This document shows positions 7,736-15,739 of a stretch of DNA of 20,116 nucleotides, in pieces; the first letter of the stretch is position 1; every line of letters starts with the position of its first letter. The stretch is from an uncultured Dokdonia sp. (lineage in GTDB: Bacteria > Bacteroidota > Bacteroidia > Flavobacteriales > Flavobacteriaceae), in contig CAKZKZ010000082.1 of the NCBI GenBank assembly GCA_937124495.1, positions 1 to 20,116 of the forward strand, given 5' to 3'. Under the pieces are notes generated by a model. It was given only the letters and a program-made list of their open reading frames with translations, searched no databases and was not told where the DNA came from. Made by a program: the position numbers and the translations under genes.

Positions 7736-10639
7736 TTATCTGACAAACTTTTCAACAACCTTTTTAGCGTCAAAAAAACGTATATGTATAATATGTATGC
7801 CTTCTGATAAGTGTGTGAGAGAAACCATTTTTTCTGCCCCATAAGCTACTTGAACTCCATAAGTATTATAAATCACGTAATCTTTTATTCTAGCTTCAGG
7901 CGTCTTTCTGTTGCGCATCCCACGATCTGAAATAAACAATGACACATCATTTATACGATTAACTTCTTGTATATTCTCACTGTTGCGATTTTCTATGTCT
8001 GTATCTACAATTGATCCAAAACCCCTCCATCCTGCATCTAGATAGTTTTGAATTAAACCTGTAGGTACCGTTAAATCTATCTCACTACGATCTCCAAAAC
8101 TACTGCCTCGTATGGCAGGAGGTATCGTCCCTTCTGCAATCACTGCTGTTAATGGATTATCTGAAAAAGCTCCAGAACTAATACCCGTAACACTATTGCC
8201 TATAATAACACTTGTTAACTCATTACCTCTAAATGCAAAATCCCCTATACTCATAACATTATCTGGAATGACAATACTTGTTAATTGATTACCATCAAAT
8301 GAGAGAGCCCCAATATTTGTAATATTATTAGGTATTATAATACTTGTTAATTCATTAGAAGAAAAAGTTTCTCTCTTAATATTTCTAACACTACTACCAA
8401 TAACTAAGTTGGTAATATTATTAACACTAAACGCACCAACATCAAGCTTTGTAACACTATCAGGAATGACAACATTTGTTAATTCATTTGAGTGAAAAGC
8501 AAGAAAACCTATACTTGTAACACTATCAGGAATAATGATACTACTAAGATCACTGTTTGTGAAAGCTAGAGCCTCAATTTTTATAATACTATCAGGAATA
8601 ATCGCATTCGTTAATTGCTTATCTTGAAAAGCACCTTCACCTATTGACGTTACGGTAAATAATATCGCGCCATTAGACTTAACAACAGTAGCAGGTATCT
8701 CTATACTAGTTATAGTACTTATTAAATCTATCACAGCAACTTCATTAGGACTTACACTGGTCACTTCAAATAGAAAATCTCCTGACTCAAACGTATCTCC
8801 AACATCAACATCACCGTCATCGATACTCGCAAAGCCCGTCCAATTTGCATCTAGATAATCTTGTGCTAAACCTGTAGGCACGGTTAAAGCAATACCTCTA
8901 CGATCCCCAAAACTGTTACTCTGTAGGATAGGAGGTGTTGTGTTTAATGAAGTCACTGTTGCTAGTGACGTATTCTTAAATGCATTGGCACCTATGGCTG
9001 TAAGAGTTGCTGGTAAGCTCACACTTGTTAAATCGCTATTATTTGCAAAAGCTCTTACAGCAATTACTTCTAAGTTTTCTGATACATTAAGTGTTGTTAC
9101 ATTCTTGTTATTAAAAGCATCAGTATCAATACGAGTAGGTGTAAAAACAATGTCTCTCTCTGTAACAATAGCTGGTATGTTTATTGTCGAAAGATTATCA
9201 ACACCAACTCCTAGCCCTTTTACTTCTAGAATATTAGGATTGCTCCCTGTCACATTATATTTGATACTATTTTGTTCAAAAGTATTGGGTATCGGACCTG
9301 TATATATCTCGTTTATATTAAAAAAATCATTCTCAGGATTATTTGCCCAACGAGCACTTGCTAAATAAGCTGCTAAACCAGCACTAGGTACAGTCACAGA
9401 AATAGCGTTACGATTTCCCCCAAAAGAACTGGTTTCAATACTAGATGGGATAGCACTTAACACCGTAAGGGCCTCTAAAGAAGTTCCTGTAAATATATCT
9501 GCCCCCATATTAGTAACACTTGAAGGAAGGGTTATACTGGTAAGACTGTTATTATTCCTAAATGCATTTCTTCTTATCACCGTTAAAGTCTCTGGTAAGC
9601 TAATGCTTGTTATCGCATTGTCCCTAAAAGCAGAAGCTTCAATACTTGTCACACCTTCCTCTATAAATACTGTTGTTAAATTATTGTTTCTAAAAGCGCC
9701 AGCACTAATACTTGCAACACTTGATGGGATCTGAATACTGGTGAGGCTATTATTTCTAAATGCAGAGTTTTCTATAGTAGTTATACTATCGGGTATCTCT
9801 ACACTCGTAAGGCTATTATCCCTAAATGCATTTACACCTATAGTGGTTACACTAATCCCAAATATGAATGAGGGTATAATAATAGCTCCAGTATTTGTGT
9901 TATCTATAATTTCTAATGTACTAGGGTTACTAGTACTCACTTGGAAGGTAATACCATCTACTATAAATGTAGTACCAGCTTCTGCCAAACCATTTATAGT
10001 AAAAAAATCCGAACGCCAACCCGCTTGTGTGTAGGCTTCTTCTCGCCCTTCTGGAACAGTAAGCTCCTTTCTTATACCCGTATTATTAAAAGCAGTAGTC
10101 GCATACACTGGTGGTATAGGGTTATTAGAGGTTACTACTACTAGGCTTGGATTATCTGCAAAAGTAAAACCCCCAATACTTGTAACACTATTGCCTAGAG
10201 TAACACTAGCTAATTGGTTGCTTTTAAATGCGAAAAGATCAATATTCACAACACTATTTGGTATTACAACACTAATTAATTGGTTGTTTCCAAAAGCATC
10301 AGGACCAATACTCGTAACACTATTTGGTATTATAATACTAGTTAATTGGTTAAATCTAAATGCGCTATTAGCAATGTTTGTAACACTATTTGGTATTAAA
10401 ACACTGGTCAATTGGTTATTTCCTAAACCCCTAACACTCGTAACACTAAAACTAATTCCATCATTAGATACTGTACCAGGAATAATCAAATCAGGAGGTA
10501 TGTTTGTTCCTCCTGTAATTTCAACTTCATTAGGGCTTGTAGAGATGACTTCGTAGTTAAACCCGTCTACGGTAAAGGTTTGCCCAAATACACTTAAAGA
10601 CGTTAATACGATTACGAGTACAATTAAATGTTTTTTCAT
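7736..10639 (-). CDS. BspA-like leucine-rich-repeat surface protein with T9SS-type tail, 967 aa
   Basis: Residues 1-20 are a signal peptide ending S-V-F-G-Q, nearly the same as in the 1669-residue paralogue downstream. Four head-LRR-cap modules lie at about 21-222, 223-451, 452-614 and 615-876. Their order matches the first four modules of the paralogue, so the two genes arose by duplication. The LRRs again follow the 22-residue BspA pattern. The last ~71 residues (897-967) are a T9SS sorting-like domain: SLFISDRG, YVIYNTYGVQVAYG, LSEGIHIIHI and a basic end VVEKFVR. This tail is somewhat diverged from the canonical type A form (GIHII instead of GxYxV), so export by T9SS is probable rather than certain. 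Residues ~280-540 lie in the 781-bp identical tract. The spacer to the next upstream gene is only 77 bases, consistent with co-transcription. Confidence 0.92.
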   Translation of the reverse strand: MKKHLIVLVIVLTSLSVFGQTFTVDGFNYEVISTSPNEVEITGGTNIPPDLIIPGTVSNDGISFSVTSVRGLGNNQLTSVLIPNSVTNIANSAFRFNQLTSIIIPNSVTSIGPDAFGNNQLISVVIPNSVVNIDLFAFKSNQLASVTLGNSVTSIGGFTFADNPSLVVVTSNNPIPPVYATTAFNNTGIRKELTVPEGREEAYTQAGWRSDFFTINGLAEAGTTFIVDGITFQVSTSNPSTLEIIDNTNTGAIIIPSFIFGISVTTIGVNAFRDNSLTSVEIPDSITTIENSAFRNNSLTSIQIPSSVASISAGAFRNNNLTTVFIEEGVTSIEASAFRDNAITSISLPETLTVIRRNAFRNNNSLTSITLPSSVTNMGADIFTGTSLEALTVLSAIPSSIETSSFGGNRNAISVTVPSAGLAAYLASARWANNPENDFFNINEIYTGPIPNTFEQNSIKYNVTGSNPNILEVKGLGVGVDNLSTINIPAIVTERDIVFTPTRIDTDAFNNKNVTTLNVSENLEVIAVRAFANNSDLTSVSLPATLTAIGANAFKNTSLATVTSLNTTPPILQSNSFGDRRGIALTVPTGLAQDYLDANWTGFASIDDGDVDVGDTFESGDFLFEVTSVSPNEVAVIDLISTITSIEIPATVVKSNGAILFTVTSIGEGAFQDKQLTNAIIPDSIIKIEALAFTNSDLSSIIIPDSVTSIGFLAFHSNELTNVVIPDSVTKLDVGAFSVNNITNLVIGSSVRNIKRETFSSNELTSIIIPNNITNIGALSFDGNQLTSIVIPDNVMSIGDFAFRGNELTSVIIGNSVTGISSGAFSDNPLTAVIAEGTIPPAIRGSSFGDRSEIDLTVPTGLIQNYLDAGWRGFGSIVDTDIENRNSENIQEVNRINDVSLFISDRGMRNRKTPEARIKDYVIYNTYGVQVAYGAEKMVSLTHLSEGIHIIHIRFFDAKKVVEKFVR
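9021..9801 (-). repeat. 781-bp tract identical to 5915-6695 (copy 2)
   Basis: Second copy of the in-frame tract shared by the two adjacent T9SS-tailed LRR genes. Here it encodes residues ~280-540, most of module 2 and the start of module 3. Flanking regions of the same two genes are visibly diverged, including both synonymous and amino-acid changes. Confidence 0.9.
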
Positions 10640-10716
10640 AATTCATTGGTTTTTATGCTTTCGCGAAAGCGGTTTTAGAAATTAATAAGGGTAGTATTTT
10701 AGATACCATGGAATGT
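10640..10716. other. spacer between the 967-aa and 1415-aa LRR genes, with palindrome
   Basis: GCTTTCGCGAAAGC at 10657-10670 is a perfect 14-base palindrome. It is followed by GGTTTTAGAAATTAATAAGG, matching the spacer at 7673-7708. No T-run or promoter box is clear. Confidence 0.65.
10657..10670. repeat. palindromic element GCTTTCGCGAAAGC
   Basis: A perfect 14-base palindrome. The core TTTCGCGAAA recurs at 15046, 17621 and 17729, and in degenerate form at 7666, always between genes. It is GC-richer than the surrounding spacer. Confidence 0.8.
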
Positions 10717-11376
10717 TCAATCAAACTGCTGTACCGTCCCGGAATTAGCGAGTACCAGCAACTGTATATCTGAGTTGAGTACAAACCCGTTCATATCTGC
10801 ATCTGCAGTGGAGTAGGCTTCGCCACCTCCAGCTAGCGTTAAGGCTTCTGTGATATCTGTATTAAGAATCTGAGAACTCCCATCGGCATCACCAGCAATC
10901 ATAGCGAAGGTTCCATTTACGAGGGTAGTCAATGCTAAGTTTTCACCTTTTACTATCGTAGCATCTTGGGTGAAATCTAAGGCAGTTGCCGCACTGCTTA
11001 ATGGCGCAGGAACGACTGTTAATATCCCAATATGATTGCGGTGTTTAATAGCAATAAAATAATCGCCCTCATCTACTGTAAGCGTAATGTTTGAAGTACC
11101 ATCCAACCCTACGATATCACCATCGCGTTGTAGTAAGGCCACTTTGCTCGTAACTACCGTCGTGTTCTCATTATCTGGACCTTCTCGTAGTTCTACCAGT
11201 ACCCAATCTACAATGGCATTGGCGCCCGTAGTATTAAAAACAATAGGGGCTACGAAAGCGCCATCGCCATAAGGGGAAATTGTAGGAAGTAATCCGTTTT
11301 CGCGTAAGCTATCTCGCATCAAATCTTCTTCGCCTGTAATAGGGTTTAATGCTGCGCCTTGTAAGAATACTTTAGG
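10717..11376 (-). repeat. C-terminal module coding repeat, copy 1 (paralogous to 15080-15739)
   Basis: The last 220 codons align without large gaps with the 3' end of the 831-residue gene. Stretches such as GTATTAAGAATCTGAGAACT are shared, and overall similarity is roughly 80% by eye. Confidence 0.8.
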
Positions 11377-14300
11377 AGCGACCACAATATCAAAAGTTAT
11401 TTCTTCTATGGTCGTAAAGCCTGTCCAATTCTTGTCACTATAACTCTGGGTGCTACCTACAGGGATAAAGAGTGTTTTTTCACTCGCAGTGTTGGCAAAG
11501 AAATTATTACCGCGCGTAGGCGCTACTAGGTTTTTTGAAGTGACTGATGTTAGCTCTATATTATCACTAAAGGCAGCTGCCCCAACATTAGTGACATTTT
11601 CAGGGATCACAATGCTGGTTAGTTCATTATTTCTAAACGCACCCGCGTCTATATTGAGGAGACTGGAGGGTAGTGTAACACTAGTGAGATTGTTATCTCT
11701 AAATGCTGATAGCCCTATATCGATAACCCCTTCAGGAATTACAACACTAGTCAGCCCAGTGTTTCTAAAGGCTTCTTCTCTAATAGCATTCATACTAAAA
11801 TCTAGATTTGTGACTGTTGGAGGAATCTGTACAGCACCTGTATTGGCATTAGCAATTACGTCGACTTTATTAGGACTACTGGATATAATGATATAGGTAA
11901 TACCTTCTATTGCAAATGTTTCATTAATGACTGCTTCCCCATTTACCGTTAAAAACCCAGTCCAACCTGCATTAGCGTATGCTGTTTCTGTTCCTACTGG
12001 GACAGCAAGTATTCTATTCACAGAAGTATTTGAAAATACATTAACCCCTTCTAGTGTAGGCGGTGTGGTATTATTTGAAGTGACTGACACTAAATCTGGA
12101 TTATTACTAAAAGTGTTATCTCCTATAGAAATTACAGTATTTGGTATCGCAATAGTGGTCAAGTTGTTATTGAAAAAAGCCCTACCATCAAGTGTCTGTA
12201 GACCTTCACCTAAATCAATAGTTTCAAGTTGATTGTCTTGAAAAGCCCTAGTACCTATAGAAGTTACGCTGTTAGGTATAGTAACATCAGTTAATTGATT
12301 ACTACGGAAAGCGTCTACACCAAGAGAAGTTACACTATTACCTATCTCAACCGAGGTAAGTTGGTTATCTCGAAAAGCCCCCTGAGGTATGGAAACTAGA
12401 CCTTCTGGTAAGGTAATACTGCTGAGTTGATTGTCATCAAATGATTGATTTCCAATTGAAATGACACTATTAGGAATGGCAACACTTGTTAATTGATTAG
12501 ACTCAAAAGCATTAGAACCTATAGAAATGACACCACTAGGAATGATAACACTCGTTAATTGATTAGCCTCAAAAGCAGCATTACCGATAGAAATTACACT
12601 GTTTGGAATGGTAACACTCGTTAATTGATTTTCTGCAAAAGCTCCCACTCCAATAGAAGATACACTAAAATCAAAGCTATTTGCAGTGACTAGTGCTGGT
12701 ATGGTAACACTACCGGTATTGGTATTATTTATAGCTTCTACCGTATTAGGTGTATTAGACGTCACCTCATACGTAATTCCATCTACTATAAACGTATTAC
12801 CAAGAACTACTTCTTGATTTACATTGAAAAAATCGATCCAACCTGCGGCGATATAATCGGCCTCTGTTCCATCCGGTACGGTAAGTGTTTTTATAGCCGC
12901 AGTGTTCGCAAAAGAAACTCCAGAAATACTTGGTGGCATACTATTGTTAGAGATAACTAATGCCAAATTTGGATTTTCAGCAAAAGCGAAATCTTCTAAA
13001 GCCATAATACTCTCAGGTAGTATAATACTGGTCAATTGATTCGATAAAAAAGCACCTTCATTAATCCGTAGTACCCCATTACCAATATTCACATCAGTGA
13101 GAAGATTATCTTGAAAGGCACTAGACTTTATAGTCTCTATACTATTAGGTATAATAACACTAGTCAATTGATTGTTAGCAAAGGCTTCATTACCAATTGA
13201 GGTAACGTTAAATTCAGTATTATTTTCAGAAACTGTTGTCGGGATCGTAAGAGTACCCATATTTGTATTATCAATGATTTCTACCTTATCTGGTGCAACA
13301 GAAGTGACTTCATATGCAATTCCATCTTGGGTGAACGTACTTCCTACAACCAGCTCATCTGTAATCGTAAAACCTGTCCATCCCGCAACTAAATAAGCTG
13401 CTTCTGTGCTTGGAGGTACCACAAGTGTTTTTTCACTTGCTGTACTGGCAAAAACAGTAGTGTTAATTTGTGGTGCTTGCGTATTGTTAGAAGTAACTAG
13501 TGCCAGATTTGGATTATCTCTAAACGCAGCATCACCAATATCATTAACACTTTCTGGAAGGATAACTGATGTTAGTAGATTGTTTCTAAACGCTGCAGAA
13601 CCAATACTGGTAACACCAACCGGAATCGTAACATCGGTTACACTATTCCCCCTAAAAGCATCGGTTCCTATAGCAACAACATCAAAACTAATATCATTTT
13701 TGGTGGTTATGGCTGGAATAGCAATAGCTCCTGTATTCGTGTTTTGTATAGCCGTTACAGCATTAGGACTATTAGCGGTAATGTTATACGTAACCCCGTC
13801 TAAAATAAAATCCTCGTCGATAACACCTTCACCGTTTACGGCGATAAAGCCCGTCCAGTTTTTAGCCTCATACGATGCCTCTGCTCCTAGCGGGATAATG
13901 AGTTTTTTTCCATCAGCGGTATCGGCAAAATAATTTTCTCCTCGTGTAGGTGCCTCTGGGTTTTCTGAGATGACTGTAGCCAGGGCTATATTTTCTCTAA
14001 AAGCAGAGGCCCCCACAGTGTTCACATTTTCAGGGATTATAATGCTAGTTAAGTTATTGTTTCTAAAAGCACCACCTCCGATACCCGTTACACTACTAGG
14101 GATAGTCACACTTGTTAAACTATTATCTCTAAAAGCAGAGTTTCTTATGGATATTATACTGTTAGGCAGGTCGATACTAGTGAGTCCATCACCTCTAAAC
14201 GCATCAGTGTCAATTGAAACCACACTGTAATCAAAAGCGTTTATACTTACGGTTGCTTGAATTTGAAGCGCTCCATTATTGGTATTATCTATAATTTTTA

Positions 14301-14964
14301 CTTCGTTTGGGAAATTGGAAGTCACTTCATAGGTGATTTCATTAACGATAAACGTATTGCCTGTAAGAAACAACCCATTTATAGATGTAAAATCGGTCCA
14401 TCCTGCTGCTATATATGCTGCTTCTGCTCCTTCTGGCACAGTGAGTGTTTTGTCAATAGATGTATTGAAAAATACATTTTCTTCTAGTGTTGGTGGTGTA
14501 ATAGTATTAGAAGTCACCGACATTAAATTCGGGTTGTTTTGGAAAGCCTCAGGCGCAATGTTTATTATATTATTCCCTAGTGTTATGTTTGTTAACGTAT
14601 TAGAATCAAATGCTCTAAGACTAATATCTGTAACACTATTTGGAAGCTCCAAATTCGTTAAATTATTATTTGAGAAAGCCTCAAGTCCTATACTAGTAAC
14701 AGTATTTGGAATGACTACACTGATTAAATCTTCACCCGCTAGAGCAAAATTATTGATAGCTGTTACAGTATAGGTGATTCCATCATTAGATACGGTACTA
14801 GGTATTACTAATTCTACAGGTGGATTATTACTTTGGATAACCTCTACTTCATTATTTGGAATGGATGTTACCCTATAATTTACGTTATCTACTGTAAATG
14901 TTTGTTGTGCAAGCAACGGAATAATAGATGAGAATAATAAGGCAATGGCAAGTAATCTTTTCAT
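10717..14964 (-). CDS. BspA-like leucine-rich-repeat protein with dockerin-like C-terminal module, 1415 aa
   Basis: The start is set at the ATG at 14964-14962. There MKRLLAIALL begins a clean signal peptide ending L-L-A-Q (residue 20). The open frame continues 63 codons upstream, but those codons cross a dispersed repeat and the 3' end of the neighbouring gene. Six head-LRR-cap modules lie at about 21-202, 203-384, 385-541, 542-722, 723-1014 and 1015-1196. Module 5 has the longest LRR run. The last 219 residues (1197-1415) are a different domain: PKVFLQGA, IVDWVLVELR, ALLQRDGDIV, YFIAIKHRNHIGIL. Two dockerin-like calcium loops follow, D-x-D-x-S-x-x-x-x-x-x-D and D-x-D-x-N-x-x-x-x-x-x-D, at about 1359-1370 and 1388-1402. 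This module is known to me from flavobacterial proteins often labelled hemagglutinin. No T9SS tail is present; the protein ends SGTVQQFD. Surface or secreted binding role inferred. Confidence 0.92.
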   Translation of the reverse strand: MKRLLAIALLFSSIIPLLAQQTFTVDNVNYRVTSIPNNEVEVIQSNNPPVELVIPSTVSNDGITYTVTAINNFALAGEDLISVVIPNTVTSIGLEAFSNNNLTNLELPNSVTDISLRAFDSNTLTNITLGNNIINIAPEAFQNNPNLMSVTSNTITPPTLEENVFFNTSIDKTLTVPEGAEAAYIAAGWTDFTSINGLFLTGNTFIVNEITYEVTSNFPNEVKIIDNTNNGALQIQATVSINAFDYSVVSIDTDAFRGDGLTSIDLPNSIISIRNSAFRDNSLTSVTIPSSVTGIGGGAFRNNNLTSIIIPENVNTVGASAFRENIALATVISENPEAPTRGENYFADTADGKKLIIPLGAEASYEAKNWTGFIAVNGEGVIDEDFILDGVTYNITANSPNAVTAIQNTNTGAIAIPAITTKNDISFDVVAIGTDAFRGNSVTDVTIPVGVTSIGSAAFRNNLLTSVILPESVNDIGDAAFRDNPNLALVTSNNTQAPQINTTVFASTASEKTLVVPPSTEAAYLVAGWTGFTITDELVVGSTFTQDGIAYEVTSVAPDKVEIIDNTNMGTLTIPTTVSENNTEFNVTSIGNEAFANNQLTSVIIPNSIETIKSSAFQDNLLTDVNIGNGVLRINEGAFLSNQLTSIILPESIMALEDFAFAENPNLALVISNNSMPPSISGVSFANTAAIKTLTVPDGTEADYIAAGWIDFFNVNQEVVLGNTFIVDGITYEVTSNTPNTVEAINNTNTGSVTIPALVTANSFDFSVSSIGVGAFAENQLTSVTIPNSVISIGNAAFEANQLTSVIIPSGVISIGSNAFESNQLTSVAIPNSVISIGNQSFDDNQLSSITLPEGLVSIPQGAFRDNQLTSVEIGNSVTSLGVDAFRSNQLTDVTIPNSVTSIGTRAFQDNQLETIDLGEGLQTLDGRAFFNNNLTTIAIPNTVISIGDNTFSNNPDLVSVTSNNTTPPTLEGVNVFSNTSVNRILAVPVGTETAYANAGWTGFLTVNGEAVINETFAIEGITYIIISSSPNKVDVIANANTGAVQIPPTVTNLDFSMNAIREEAFRNTGLTSVVIPEGVIDIGLSAFRDNNLTSVTLPSSLLNIDAGAFRNNELTSIVIPENVTNVGAAAFSDNIELTSVTSKNLVAPTRGNNFFANTASEKTLFIPVGSTQSYSDKNWTGFTTIEEITFDIVVAPKVFLQGAALNPITGEEDLMRDSLRENGLLPTISPYGDGAFVAPIVFNTTGANAIVDWVLVELREGPDNENTTVVTSKVALLQRDGDIVGLDGTSNITLTVDEGDYFIAIKHRNHIGILTVVPAPLSSAATALDFTQDATIVKGENLALTTLVNGTFAMIAGDADGSSQILNTDITEALTLAGGGEAYSTADADMNGFVLNSDIQLLVLANSGTVQQFD

Positions 14965-15079
14965 TGTTTCTATTTTTAAGAATGTTTTTTTAGTATGTGC
15001 TTTACCGCTTCGCTCTCCCGATGGTCGTGAATCTCGCAAGCTCGATTTCGCGAAAGCATACTTATAGATCTTGTATTTT
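14965..15079. other. spacer between the 1415-aa and 831-aa LRR genes, with dispersed element
   Basis: The element at 15009-15057 (CGCTTCGCTCTCCCGATGG ... CTCGATTTCGCGAAAGC) is GC-rich and ends in the TTTCGCGAAA palindrome at 15046-15055. It resembles 7631-7677. It carries an open minus-strand frame that artificially lengthens the downstream LRR gene by 63 codons. The 40 bases before the real ATG are A-rich with no Shine-Dalgarno site. Confidence 0.65.
15046..15057. repeat. palindromic element TTTCGCGAAAGC
   Basis: Core TTTCGCGAAA at 15046-15055, forming the right end of the longer element that starts near 15009. Confidence 0.75.
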
Positions 15080-15739
15080 TTAATCAAACTGCTGTACCGT
15101 TCCAGAATTAGAAAGTACCAGTAGCTGTATGTCTGAGTTGAGTACAAAGCCATTCATATCTGCATCTGCCGTGGAATACCCTTGACCACCTCCAGCGAGA
15201 ATAAGCGCTTCGATAATATCAGTATTAAGAATCTGAGAACTCCCATCTACATCTCCAGCTATCATTGCGAAGGTTCCATTTACAAGAGTGGTCAATGCTA
15301 GGTTTTCACCTTTGGCTGTGGTGATATCTTGAGTAAAATCTAAGAGCGTTTCCGTACTACTTATGGACGAAGGTACTGCTGCCAAAATCCCAATATGATT
15401 GCGGTGTCTAATGGCTATAAAATAATCATCAGCGTCTTCCTGAAAAGTAACAGTTGTGATGCCGTTTAATGCTACGATATCACCGTCGCGTTGTAAGAAG
15501 GCAGGTGTACTTTCAACGACTGTCGTATTTTCATTATCTATACCTTGCCGTAGCTCTACGACTACCCAATCTACAATAGCATCGGCGCCTGTCGTGTTAA
15601 ACACTGTTGGGTCTACAGTAGCACCATCGTTGTATGGCGAAATTGTAGGTAATAAATCATTTGCTCGCAAATCGTCTCGCATCAAATCTTCTTCTCCTGT
15701 GTTGGGGTTTAAACTAGCACCTTGCAAAAATATTTTGGG
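15080..15739 (-). repeat. C-terminal module coding repeat, copy 2 (paralogous to 10717-11376)
   Basis: Encodes residues 613-831 and aligns with the 3' end of the 1415-residue gene to the stop codon. Similarity ends at the start of PK-I/V-FLQGA. Confidence 0.8.

Noticed and set aside
7654..7842. 62-codon minus-strand frame across the 3' end of the 967-aa gene
   Set aside because: It overlaps the sorting-tail codons in another frame and runs through a dispersed repeat; no signal or domain.
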